DNA of 64,000 nt from Isoetes taiwanensis (Eukaryota; Streptophyta; Lycopodiopsida; Isoetales; Isoetaceae): contig JAJEKV010000005.1 of the NCBI GenBank assembly GCA_021234155.1, positions 18,524,089 to 18,588,088 on the forward strand. The letters are read 5' to 3'. Shown here one piece after another: positions 32,876 to 44,000 of this stretch. Positions within the stretch are counted from its first letter, which is position 1. Every line of letters starts with the position of its first letter. The position numbers were made by a program, and so were the translations under genes. The notes below the pieces were generated by a model. It made no database searches, was not told where the DNA came from, and saw only the letters and a program-made list of their open reading frames with translations.

Positions 32876-34840
32876 CTATAATAACTTTTTAAGGGCTGCT
32901 AGCATATTACCCTTATTATATAGTAAACCCGGAAAGTGCTCGTTCTGTATAAATGTCATAGTAGTTCTGTAGACTTCTTTTCTACCAAAACCATTTTTAG
33001 TAAAAGTTTCAACCAAGCCTAAGACATCCTTGGCTGCTTCTCCATGGTCAGAGTGTGCATACATGTATGGTAGAATCTGTGATATAATGACTTTTAGTGC
33101 TTGCCAATAAGGTCTACAACTATCTGCTTTTATGAACTTGAATACCTCGAAGGGAAGCTTATTTCTCTTATCGTATCTTGAAATCATGAACAATCCTCTG
33201 TTCCTATCTGTCACTTGTATAGAGATGTTCAGAAAATTGCACTTGCAACCAAATTTCCCATTTTCAGCAATCTTATACTCGGTTTCATCTTTAATGCCCA
33301 AATGCTGCATATTGTAAATCGTGATATCAGCATCTTTATCAAAGAATTCCATGATGTCATCTGCATTTACGATGTTCAAGTCATCCATGTATCTTGCAGC
33401 CTTATCGAATCTTTTAATGTCATTGAATCTTCCTTTATGTGCAAGCTTAAGCATAAATCTTAGCTCATGCCATGCTAGGTATAAATTACACCATGATGAA
33501 CTACAGGAAAATCCCATGGGAATACCTTTCTTCTGCCTCCACATTTCTTTACCCAATTGTAGGTAACAATGCGATAATAACCAAGCATTTGCTTCCTTGA
33601 ATTTTCCCTTCTCGATTTCTGTCCAGCAGCTATTATCCATATCTTTTTTGATTAGTCTTACCCATTTCACTTCAAAATTCTCTGTTTTTTCTTTTATAAG
33701 CATATGCATGAGCTGTTGGTCTTTTCTCATATATTCCCAAGTTACCTCAATGACATCATACATGACTTCAATGATTCCATCTTCACCATGTAAAGGTATA
33801 TTTTCGTAACATTTCATAATATCAGCTGAAAAAACACTACTTATTTTGTGTGGCAGATTTAATACCACATCATAAGACGAGTTGACCATCCAAGAAGCAT
33901 TAATCTTGATTTTGTTAAAAAACCTGTATGGGGCAGTCTGCCATTGGCAAATTTGAGGCCATAATTCAATAATATTATTAAGGCCAGCAGTGATCCAATG
34001 CGCAATATATGAGTATATGGATTCAAAAGCATTGGTCAACCATCTATATTCTGCCTTGTGCGCTTTGTAACTAGCCATAAGGTAAGGCATTTTGTCTATA
34101 TTGCCAATTTCCCTTCCCATCAATCCTTGTATTTCTCTGCTGCATTTGCTTTTGATGTGATCACATGTGCCTTCTGTTTTTTCGAAATCTGGCCCTTCCA
34201 GTCTTATTTTTGTCATCTCTAAGATGTGCTTCTGGCAGATAAAAACAGGGTTATTACCGACTTTATCCAGTCCTGATACAAAAAAGTTTTTTACTAGCCA
34301 ATCCAAGTTCCTCTTGACCTGTTGATCATCCCAAAGAAACCTTTTATTGGGAAGGTTATTTTTGATCAACACTATTTCGTTGTGTGCATACTGAAGCAAT
34401 ATCATATTAATGTTCTCTGTATCAGTATCTGTTAAGTCTATGGTCTCATATTTGTGGACGTCCTAGCACTGCTGACAGAGTTTTAGAAAATCTTTTCTAA
34501 AGTTTTGTATGCTAAGACTGCAGTCCGGTATGTGGTTTAAACCCTTGGCAAATGCCTTTCTCAATTTAATACAATGGATAATCCCAAGATCCGTAGTTCT
34601 TACATGCCCAATGCTTGGGTCTATGTATTTTGCCAGGTTCGGATTAGAGCATGGGCATTTAGCATCCGTGCCATCAGCAAAAATTGCATGTGGTTTATAG
34701 ACCTTGTCTTTAATTTTTTCCACATATCTCCATGCAAAAGTGGTATTCTCAAGCAGATATAAGCCTCTTTCCTGTAAAGCTTCCTCTAAAACTATTTGAA
34801 ATATATTCCTGATACATTCCTCTATTCTTGATATATTCTA
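32876..34840 (-). pseudogene. Divergent reverse transcriptase with YMDD, one in-frame stop
   Basis: Two open pieces in the same frame (from about 34840 to 34463, and 34405 to 32876) are separated by a single TAG at 34463-34465 followed by an open stretch, so one nonsense change splits a protein of about 655 codons. The N-terminal piece has CPCSNPNLAKYIDPSIGHVR, TTDLGII and LRKAFAKGLNHIPD, like the KGLNFIP block ahead of Penelope-type RTs. In the 509-codon piece: MPYLMASYKAHKAEYRWLTN (106-125), motif A VFSADIMKCYENIP (Asp195), motif B KKGIPMGFSCSSSWCNLYL (292-310), motif C ARYMDDLNIVN (YMDD 339-342), then SRYDKRNKLPFEVFKFIKAD (409-428). This block order matches Penelope-like RTs and a broad unplaced RT group of invertebrates, not copia, gypsy or L1. 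No endonuclease domain follows. The catalytic residues are intact. Confidence 0.75.
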
Positions 34841-35122
34841 TTCTGTTCATTGCTTTGGATAAAAAAGTAAGATGTACAATTTTCTTGTTATTCGGCTCCT
34901 TGCAGTTTTTCAGTTGTCTCTTTCCATATACATCTTTGGTGATGGTTCTGGACTGTACCTATGCAATCAAAAGTTAGTATTTCATATTTATTTGCAAAGC
35001 ACACAAACTATTTTACCACTGGTCATTACAAAATACGTTTCAAAAAAGTAGTATTTATATTAATCGGGACAGCAAATGCTGCTATGTTTTTAGACAAATG
35101 TCATGTACTACATGGTAGTAGA

Positions 35123-35536
35123 CTATTCCTGGGTTTCCACCACAGTTTCAATATCAGCCGGAGTATTATCTTCAAGTGAGATAATTTTGTTCCCAGTTTT
35201 CACCACATTGTTCAGATCTTGTTTTTTCTCCATACCTACACTTGAGTTCTCCACACCAATCATATTGTGTATAGTAGGATCACTTGTGATTCTTGGTGGC
35301 AGTCTTGGAGTAAATTTAGGTGCAGTTTTACTGCTCTTGGCCTTGTACATATTTTGTTTCTTATTTCCCTGATTCCTGCCATTCTGTTCAGCATTTTCCA
35401 GTAAAAAGGTTATAGGTTTTACTGTTTTTTCCACAATGTCTGCCATTCTGTTATTGCCAAACGCCATTTTTAAGCTGGCCTCCGTATCCTCAGCATATTT
35501 CATAGTCATATTAATCATGACTTTTCGTAACTTCAA
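35123..35536 (-). CDS. ORF2 of the 8.7-kb element, small, unknown
   Basis: 137 codons starting MKLRKVMINMTMKYAEDTEA, overlapping the end of ORF1 by 26 bp (a stop-start overlap that could allow reinitiation or a frameshift). Lys/Asn/Thr-rich, with a basic proline-containing middle (KAKSSKTAPKFTPRLPPRI). No domain recognised. It may be the C-terminal extension of ORF1 by frameshifting. Confidence 0.4.
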   Translation of the reverse strand: MKLRKVMINMTMKYAEDTEASLKMAFGNNRMADIVEKTVKPITFLLENAEQNGRNQGNKKQNMYKAKSSKTAPKFTPRLPPRITSDPTIHNMIGVENSSVGMEKKQDLNNVVKTGNKIISLEDNTPADIETVVETQE

Positions 35537-36660
35537 GGTATAAAATGTACCCTATGACAGCAGGTTTCAGCACTTTACTTAGTAACTTGGTAACTGCAAC
35601 CATCTTCATAATTGGAGTAGCGTCTTCAAATACTGCATCTAGATGGTTTAGAAGGTACCAGATGCCATGATCTAGCCAAATATTCCCACAATGGCATGTT
35701 GATTTCTTGTTCTTGAAACACTTACACTTAAAATATGGGCAATGTGTGTGCCACATCCTTTTGAGAAAGAAATCATCTCTTGGCTCATTGGGATATGCCA
35801 TATGGCCTTTCTGGCAAATCTGAATGGAAGGATCCTTATTGCATACTTCATCAAAAAGGGACATGTCAAAATCAAGATCAGGATTTATAAAGGTAAATGT
35901 TTTGTCCAGTCTGGTAGCTGTAGCTTTGGCTTGTACAATCTCTTCTTGACTGATACCAGCAAAGGCAATCCATGTCTCCAGACTGATGGGTGCTAATGCC
36001 CCAAAATTCTGGCTTTTCCAAATGGCATGGTCATATGCTGCTGCAAATCCTTCTACTGACTGCTCAATTAAAATTGGAAAGCAAGAAGAATTACCTAAGG
36101 TGAGATTAGGTACATTTTCTATTTCACGGTTACCCTGTTGCAGATCTGAATCAGTTGCAGCAGCAACAGGTGTCTGTATATCAAAGAAATCTGGCTCCAT
36201 CAAGTCTTTGTCAGAGAATAAACAATCTTCTTCCTCTGCTCCTGGAGATTCATCTTCAAAAGAGGGGTTAATCTCATTAGCTACCTCAAGTGCAGAAAGC
36301 CCAATCATAAACATCCTGGCTGTTTCATCTTCCTGGCATGTTCTTTGGTACAGAATTTTGCTCATGTTGTTGTATACTTCAAGAATTGTTCCTTTGCATT
36401 TGTTATATTCGAAATTGCTCCTCTTCATAATCTGTAACAGTTTGAACCAGCCATTGAACCCTAAATACGTGATTGGCGACCTCGTTTTGTCCTTTAAATT
36501 GGACTCCTTAAATGTGATATAATCATGAATCTCCTTGTTCCTGATGCAGGCAACAATTGTTTGTATCGCCAAATTAGGGCTATCCACTCCGCATTCATGA
36601 TACTTAAAGAACCTAAGTTCTTTGATCCATTGGTTGAGCTCTTCATCTCTGGTATCAACC
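35511..36660 (-). CDS. ORF1 of the 8.7-kb element, unknown, zinc-binding-like
   Basis: At least 358 codons; the frame stays open upstream to about 36660 (DEELNQWIKELRFFKYHECG) where a pyrimidine-poor TTTATAG could be a splice acceptor. No ATG sits at the 5' end, so the start is unresolved. Central part: acidic (EDESPGAEEEDCLFSDKDLM). C-terminal part (about 275-300 of the 358): HTHCPYFKCKCFKNKKSTCHCG, with five cysteines and histidines spaced like a zinc-binding cluster. It ends with a hydrophobic stretch PAVIGYILYLEV. By position it corresponds to the gag or ORF1 of other retroelements, and RNA binding is a possible role, but no homology is recognised. Its end overlaps ORF2 by 26 bp in another frame. 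Confidence 0.55.
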
Positions 36661-36762
36661 TATAAATTTATCATCAAAGTATAAGCATAAATTTGCTAAC
36701 CTGTAATTTATAACCTGCCCTGGTCTCTAGTAAAACTAGAAAACTGGATTAAAAAGAAAAAA

Positions 36763-39098
36763 CCCCAGTCTGTTACCAGACATCCATCCTTGATACTTCC
36801 ATTTGGAAATAACAAGTCTGCCTTTGGCAGTCTTAGGAACTTTAACAGGACATGATTCCTAAGCCAAGAACAGGTTATACCCTTATAACATCAAAATTAC
36901 AACTATATTTGTATACTATAGAAATCTGAACTTAACAGGGTCTCCAATGAACTTTAATTTCTTGCTAATCCAAAGAGTCAATAAGTATACAGATCTTTAT
37001 CATTCATAATTACAAACAAATCTAGAAAACCATAATATTCTGATTTAGAACGTTTTCAACAGAAACATGCTATCTGCCAACATATAATTGACTTAACAGA
37101 ATATTTATATATGAAAATTGCATAATCTGTGTATCTTGTGCCAGAAAATCTTCCTAATGGAATGAGCTTACTTGAAGTCTTCGTAAACAGTACCATAAGC
37201 TAAGAAACATCAAAGCATGGAGCAAGAAACCTGGTTACCTGCAGTTAAACAACCAAATATTAGCCAGTGAGGGTAATAATGGAAGAACTAGCAGGTAAGC
37301 AATAGGTCTCTTGGGTATTCCCCTTCACCATGTCTTTAATGGTAGTTTTGTGCATGCAAACCTGGAGTACAACTCATATGTTTAGAATCTATCTGCTATT
37401 CCATCAGTTATCATTTCAGTTAGGGGCTAGGAGTGCCTAACCCTTTCTGCAAGAGTAAATAGGGGGCTCCCTTACCTTGGAGCAGAACAAAGCATAAACA
37501 ATTAATTAGATTCTCATAGACCTGTCATAAAACCTACTTGCCAGCAATTGCTTAAGCAATTCATGCTTTAGTTTCCTTATATCCTTCAAATCTAATGTTC
37601 TATTTCTGTCCTATGTATCAACTCAGCAATGTCAAATAATCTGTTATATTTTCTTAGCAGCCATTTTAACCATAAGTATTGTTCAGCCTAGTAGCTTTAA
37701 GAACCCGTAGTGTTGCCAGCCCATCATATTGTGTTCAATATATCATGTAATCCTCGTGTATCAGATTGTTATTGCTAGAGCAAATTCATATAATCTCAAC
37801 ACCTCTATCTATAGCTGATTTTGGGATGCCCTGGAATTATCACAGCTATAAGTTAATTCTAATAATGCTATATCTTACCATTTCCTTCAATAGATCTACC
37901 ATGGTACAGTCAGGAATTCTGCAAATGTTAATTTCAATAGTTATAGCTCATGCATCTCTTAATATCTTTTTTCAGTTTTAATTCTGCCAGTAATTTCCTT
38001 GTACAACAGACTTTATAAGCCTATAATACCTGATCTTAGTTGTGCTAGTTTAGTCTTAAGACCAAAATAGTTAGTCTCTAGCCATTAAAAACTAAAAGAT
38101 CCATTAGATCCCAGATCCGGCTTCCTGTCTATGTATCATATCATACTATTTATCTTATTTTCCATTTGAAACTATTGAGCAATCTGCAACAATGCTAATT
38201 CTTATACTAAACTCCTGCTCTTAATTTAATAAGATCCATCTAGTTCTTATTTTATGTTTCTACACAGCAAATCTAGCATCCATACAAATAGGTAAGCATA
38301 AACCTGAATGTTTTTCGCTCCTGAGGGTAATCCCTTGAGTTGTTTTGCTGCTGCCATATTTGCAGAATCTTCCTTTGTGCTCCCATCCATGTTGGCAAGA
38401 ACATCCTCATTTCCTTTATTCTTGGTTCCTAGCACCATTTTCTCAGCAATCTTACTGCTGCCATCCTCATATTTTCCACTGCTCCCTTCCTTCCCTATGG
38501 CTGCTTTTGGAGTTTCCAACCCCTCCATACATTTAGCATTATTCACAGCCCTACGAAATTCCCATATCTTCTTTCTCTTGGGCGCTTTGTTAGCTTCAAG
38601 ATCTAGCTTCCTTCTTGTAGCCATATTTAAATCTCCCTTCTTCCTGCCCATGCTCAGGGCCAGCATACAAGCTTCATCTGTGGAGGTCGGAACTAGCAAA
38701 AGGTAGATGCCCCACTGCATCTTTTTATTCTAACTTTCTGTCCTTAGCCGAGCAGCACTACACGGGTCGTGGCTTTAGGCCAGCTCTTATGCACTTTACT
38801 ATTATCCATAAATCGTCCCAAACTAATTTCCAGCTTCTTTTCTTGACGGAGATGTGTAATCCTCCATCTCTTCCAGTTGTATGCAGTAGCCGGAACCCTA
38901 ACGAGCCATTTTTCGTAGCCCTAAAGTTTAGCAATTGCAACCCATAGGTTAATGTTTTTGTTTTGTTATTGGCTAACTATTTTGAGACCATATATCCTAC
39001 TAGTTTAAATTCCCCTGATAATACCTTTTGCCAGGACCCAAGTGATCTCACGATTCCAGTTCATGTCCCATGCTAACCTTCATGTTTATTAATAAAAA
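36763..39098 (-). repeat. Direct repeat B (5' LTR-like) of the 8.7-kb element
   Basis: 2336 bp, partner of repeat A. On the element's strand it begins TTTTTATTAATAAACATGAA and ends ACAGACTGGGGTTTTTT. It holds the intact version of the repeat's own ORF (38247-38720) and a second short frame at 38758-38940. If this is a true 5' LTR it should contain the promoter; I found no convincing TATA box to commit to. Confidence 0.9.
38247..38720 (-). CDS. Lysine-rich ORF inside repeat B, unknown function
   Basis: 157 codons, not recognised. The N-terminus has MQWGIYLLLVPTSTDEACML, followed by KAPKRKKIWEFRRAV, a basic cluster that could be a nuclear localisation signal, then a Gly/Lys/Glu/Asp-rich stretch (GKEGSSGKYEDGSSKIAEKM) and a short hydrophobic end (YAYLFVWMLDLLC). 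Repeat A has the same sequence with one base missing at about 32187, leaving only the last 105 codons in frame (31879-32196). Its place inside a terminal repeat is unusual: LTRs rarely keep ORFs. It could be the first exon of a spliced product with ORF1, because ORF1 lacks a good start and has an acceptor-like site before it. Confidence 0.4.
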   Translation of the reverse strand: MQWGIYLLLVPTSTDEACMLALSMGRKKGDLNMATRRKLDLEANKAPKRKKIWEFRRAVNNAKCMEGLETPKAAIGKEGSSGKYEDGSSKIAEKMVLGTKNKGNEDVLANMDGSTKEDSANMAAAKQLKGLPSGAKNIQVYAYLFVWMLDLLCRNIK

Positions 39099-39640
39099 GG
39101 GGAGGGACAAAAATAGCCATTTAGCTTGCTAGGTGTTGCTATTGATTAAAGGCTTATTACAAACTTCTTTCTATATAGAAGAAACAAGTTTTTCTTCCTT
39201 CTTGCTAGCATGTAAAACTTCGTGCATCATCTTTCAAATGAGATTAAATATTAACTATCTAAAGAGACCATCTTTGTAAACTTTATAGTGTCAAGAACCA
39301 AGTTGGGTTTTCTAAATGACATACCTTTGTTTTAGTATACAACTATTGTCTGACAACTCTCACACTAAGCACTATAATATCGAATTGCCATTAAGTTTGG
39401 TAATTTGGAAGCTTCTCCAGGTTTCCACCTTAAACCCTAGGCGCCATGTAGTGCATCTTTTTGCCGAAACATAGTTTCTAGCATAACTTTTGATCCAGGA
39501 CTCCGTTTCAGTCATGTTCCGCAGTATTGGATATTGTGTTATAGGTCTTTTAGATTAAGGGTTCACAAATTGATTTGATTTGCTCTAGATTATGTTCGCT
39601 TTGATTTAACTTTTGTATATACCCGCTTTGATTTCATTTA
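39099..39640. other. Spacer after the 8.7-kb element, no gene seen
   Basis: Begins GGGGAGGGACAAAAATAGCC at the outer edge of repeat B. AT-rich, no open frame of interest. The first part may belong to whatever the element inserted into. Confidence 0.3.
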
Positions 39641-39652
39641 GAGAGCTTCACC

Positions 39653-40589
39653 GTGATAGAAAGGGCCAATAATAAGGAGAGATTTGGTATAAGGATGGCC
39701 AGGGAAAAGAAAAAGCCTCCTACTCAGGAATCGTTGTTCACACAGGAGGTCCCTCATCCCACAAGTGCTCGGTCTAGCATACAGCTCCATGGTCAGGGGC
39801 ACAAGCAGGTCTGGTACATTTACCTTCCAAGATCGGGAGGATCTCCAAAGTGCTCTAGACCTGAAAGCTCAGTGTTTGCCGCCTACACTTCATGACCAGG
39901 TACGACTCATTCATTCTGAGAGAGGAAATGACGACCACATCTATGACCGTGTCTTTTGAGAGATGGACACATTTATTACAGTTAATACATGCCTTCATTC
40001 CAAACCCTAAAGCCCAGTATGTGGGCACAAGTGATGCCTCAGTACAGACATTAGATACAGAATTACAGCCACAGAAGAAACATTGTGTTGAAGCGGGAGT
40101 GCAGACATTGAAAATGGAACATTTTGAGGTGGGAGTACAGACATCTCCACAATCCCAATAGGACCAGAAATCGCAGTGTCGAGCTAGCAACCAGGAGCAG
40201 GTTGCCTCAGTATCTTCTATTACCAGAAGCCTGAACTTGCGTATTATAGGGGTTGTAGAGGCAGAAGATGATGCACATTCTGATGTGGATGCGGCTTTGC
40301 ATTTTTTCACTGATGTCGTGCATGTGAAGGTTGATGGAGTTGTTTCTGCTACTAGGGTGAGAGCGGCAAGACCTGATCGTCCCGCCATCTTTTGGTTCAG
40401 TTTCAAGACACTCTTAGTCGCTTACATATTCTTCAGCATGGAGACCATCTCAGAGGGACTAGTTTCTCAATACATGAGGGCCTCTCCCCTCTTCAATTGT
40501 GTAACCGTAAGGAGGATTTCTACAAGGTGAGGGCAGCTAGCCTGAAAAAGAAATGGGTAGTGTACAGCGGAGGCGCAGCAATTTTTTTA
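39653..40589 (+). pseudogene. LINE ORF1 (RRM-type) split by copia-2
   Basis: The frames 39892-40161 and 40237-40530 form an ORF1-like protein. A middle region repeats a GVQT phrase (ASVQTLDTE, AGVQTLKME, VGVQTSPQ). Then comes RSLNLRIIGVVEAEDDAHSD with FFTDVVHV and SATRVRAARPDRPA, the RRM-like core of L1-type ORF1. A frameshift near 40392 moves the end to a second frame: LSRLHILQHGDHLRGTSFSI, LCNRKEDFYKVRAA, KKKWVVYSGGAAIF, the C-terminal domain. The ORF1 protein binds the LINE RNA. The reading is cut at 40589 by the LTR of copia-2; what follows the other LTR at 45823 appears to be the remainder of the same insertion, ending in a LINE-H 3' end. Confidence 0.65.
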
Positions 40590-40916
40590 TGATAGAACTA
40601 GTGCAAAACCAGCACAAACCCGCAAGATCGACTCAAGTTGAGAAAAGCAATAAGAAATACAATCTCTACTTCTGAGCATTGCATAGTACATAACATACAA
40701 TCAATATATACAATCGGTGAGACTAAGAATAGTAGTCTACCATTTAACCACCGTCCACTAATTACAACACTAATTTAGGGGAATTAGGATTGCTCGACAA
40801 AGACAAAGCTTTATACGTACATTTTAGCACCTTCTCAAGACATGTGTGCTAAGTGCTGAACCATCTTCATTGTTTTAAAGACATTATGCTTAGTCAAAGA
40901 TATTTATATTCCAACA
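40590..40916 (-). repeat. copia-2 3' LTR
   Basis: 327 bp, plus strand TGATAGAACTAGTGC ... TATTTATATTCCAACA, so TG-CA ends. Matches 45493-45822 with several indels: it lacks about 31 bp after GATCGACTCAAG and has extra TTCTGAGCATTGCATAG. Confidence 0.9.
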
Positions 40917-40930
40917 CTCTCCCTTAAATG
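40917..40930 (-). promoter_or_regulatory. copia-2 polypurine tract
   Basis: The minus strand reads CATTTAAGGGAGAG directly before the 3' LTR, the usual start point for plus-strand DNA. Confidence 0.75.
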
Positions 40931-41061
40931 TTGTCGACTACAAGGTAAGAAAATCAGCTGAAACCAAGGTAATCCTTCTCTCCCTTCACCGCAATTTCTT
41001 CATGCCCAAGCTCTCCTTCACATTGACGAACTTAGATCCAACTAATGGTTTGGCAAAGCCA

Positions 41062-44000
41062 TCAAGAACCGATCCTGTCGTGAGGAGCAATGAACAAGTT
41101 AAGAAGATCCCATTTGATTCGCTCACGGACAAAACACAAATGGGTGTTAAGGTGTTTTGTCTTTGGGTGGTACTTAGCATCCTTGGCAAGATGGATGGTA
41201 CTTGTGTTGTCGCACAATATAACAGCCGAGGATGGAGGTACCTGCAGATCTGTCCACAAATGTTTAAGCCACAACAATTCCTGCATCCCAACACTGCGTG
41301 CTTTGAATTCTGCCTCCGTGGTGCTGATTGACATAGTAGACTGTCTTTTCGACAACCATGTCAGCACGTTAGGGCCTATGAACGTGACCATCCCTGTTGT
41401 GGACCTCCCCGCTATCATGACAGATTAGCATGATCTCGTGATCAACAAAGACTTTCATTTGGAAATCGAGTACCTCTCGATAAAAGAGACCTTCCCGTGA
41501 AGTCCCTTCGGATATGCCAGGTCTTTTAACAGCCTTCCAAAGGTAACCGCACGGGATAGCTCATGAATCAGCTTCAAAGACTCCCACAAAGAAAAGAGAT
41601 GTCATGTCTAGTGACTGTGAGATATATCAACGCCCCTACCAAGCTTCGATAGAGTGTGGGATCATACTCCTCACCATCGAAATCAAGCTCAACCCTTGTG
41701 CCTGGATCAAAAGGACTTGCCACAGCCTTGCAATCTTGCATACGATACTGCTGTAATATTTCTTTGATATATTTCTGCTGAGAAAGATAGATGCCATATG
41801 AGTGCTGCCACACTTCTACATCTAAACAGTAATGCATAAGGCCAAGGTTAGTCATCTCGAAGGACGAAGATAACTTCAACTTCAATGTAGAAATCAGCAC
41901 ATTAGCATCTCCTGTGATGATCAAATCATCAACATACAAAACCACAATGCACATTCAGCCTTCATATGATTTGTAATAAAGATTGGGGTCTGCTGCACTT
42001 CTGTTGAACCCCTGCTCAAGAAAGAAAGCATTAATTTTCGCATGCCAACATCTTGGAGCCTCCTTCAAGCCATAAATGCTTTTCTTCAAATGACAAACTA
42101 GCTGCTCCTTCCCTTGAACAACAAACCCTGGAGGTTGGGTCATATAGACCTCTTCCTCCAAATCACCATTCAAAAAAGCAGACTTAATGTCCATTTGAAA
42201 CATTAACCAATCTTTCATTGCAGCAAGAGCTATAACTGATCTGATAGTGGATATTCTGGCTATGGGAGCAAAGACACCATCATAATCTAAGCCTTTTTTT
42301 TGTGCAAAACCCGTGGCTACAAATCTAGCTTTGTGCTTTGACACTGTCCCATCAGCATGAAATTTGGTTGCAAACACCCACTTACGCCAATAACGTGCTT
42401 ATCAGCTAGAAGTTCAACTAATTCCCATGTGCCTTGCTTCAGCAATTGAGAGTATTCTTCTTCCATTGCATGCTGCCACTGCGGATCACTAGCTGCTTCA
42501 TGAAAGGTTTGTGGATCAACATGATCCTGGACCTTTGCCATTAAGCCAAGGTTACATGATCCATTAGACTTCTCCCCGTTTTCCATCGACGTGGTGATCT
42601 TCTAGGTTCAACAACAAAACAACAAAGCCGCAAACCCGGTTCTACAACAATTTGTTTCTCCTCGAGACGGCCGATCTCCTAGGTTCAACAAATGGGAGGT
42701 ATAGCGGGTGCTACAAATGTGTGTTGTAACAGGTGCGGGATCGTGCTACAAAGCTGATCTTCATGTGTGCCGGACTCCCGAAAAGGAACCAACCTGCTCA
42801 TGGACCATAGGGAGAAAGTGGGATTGGGATCATCCCCGCCACTACTTCGGGCAAATGTGAGTTCACTGGAGAAACCACAAGAGAGGGGAGAGAAAGGTCT
42901 ACCAAAGCATTTGCTATCGATCTCCAACATCCAAGTCTGGCCATTGTGAACCGCGGGAGAATCACTGAAGATATACCATCATACACGCTGCCTTCAACGA
43001 ACCGAATCGACCGCCACAATAACCCGCTTGTTGGATGGATCATACAACTTGTAACCTTTTCGATTTTCTAGATACCCAATGAAGATGGCTTTGATGACCT
43101 CGGTCATGCAACTTCCCATACTTCTTCAGCTTCTCAGCAGGTATGGAAGCATAAGCCAAGCATCCAAATACCCTCAAATGAGATATATCTGGTTTCATTC
43201 TCCAAAACGCTTCATAAGGAGTCACATCCTGGACTGCCTGAGTAGGCGACCTATTTGCCAAATATGTCTTGCTTACCACCGCCTCTCCCAAAAAAGATTC
43301 AGCAGCTTGTTTGTGACTCATCATAGATCTTGCCAAATCAAGCAAAGATCTATTCCTCCTTTCAGCTACACCATTTTGTGGATGAGCATAAGGAATGATT
43401 AACTGTCTTTCAATACCTTCTTCCATGAGAAACTCATCAAAGGCATTAGAAACATATTCATCTCCATTGTCACTTCTCAACTTTTTATTACTAACCCCGT
43501 CTCCGCTTTTAACCGCCGCTTTTGAAGGCCTTGAACTTGCCACACCTCAGATTTGCAGTGCAAAGTATACACCCAAGTGTACCTACTGAAATCATCAATC
43601 AGGGTCAAGAAATACCTCTTTCCACCTAGTGAAACATCAGGCATATAGCACAAATCGTAATGCAAAGCTCAAGAGGTTGAGTTGCTCGATGAATAGCCTT
43701 TGTTGTGGAAAAGGTCATTGAGGTTGCTTTCCCCGAGATGGCATGCAAAGACACTCAAGCTTGACACATTTCGTGAGAGGGAATACCTGAACCATCTTGT
43801 TCTTGTACAAAACACGCATGCCAGAAGCCTCCAACATGACCAAAACGAAAGCATGCCGCAGATGCTCGCCATCAAATCAAGACATACAAGACTATGTTCA
43901 TCTTATGAATGAACCATCAAAGACATACAAGCCATTCTCGCAGTCGCCCATCGCTAATGAACCGCAAGTCAATTCCTTCAAGTGGATTACTGCCCAGCAG

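Larger units (their letters stand above)
30395..39098 (-). mobile_element. Retroelement with 2.34-kb direct repeats and a divergent (Penelope-like) RT
   Basis: An 8.7-kb unit on the minus strand: repeat B (39098-36763), ORF1, ORF2, a reverse transcriptase, then repeat A (32730-30395). The repeats are the same length (2336 bp) and nearly identical, so the insertion is young or the repeats are kept alike. Purine-rich GGGAGGAGGTAGGA lies just before repeat A, where an LTR element would have its polypurine tract. No tRNA primer site follows repeat B, the repeats lack TG-CA ends (both ends are T-rich: TTTTTGTTAAT and ACTGGGGTTTTTT), and I see no clear target duplication. Penelope-like elements can carry long direct repeats, some formed by tandem insertion, and this is the closest known model. 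No integrase, RNase H, tyrosine recombinase or GIY-YIG motif was recognised. Confidence 0.75.

Noticed and set aside
30395-39098. Reading the 8.7-kb element as an ordinary gypsy or copia element
   Set aside because: The RT blocks do not match either (no FGL-NAP or LKKSLYGLK-type motifs), and protease, RNase H and integrase are missing.
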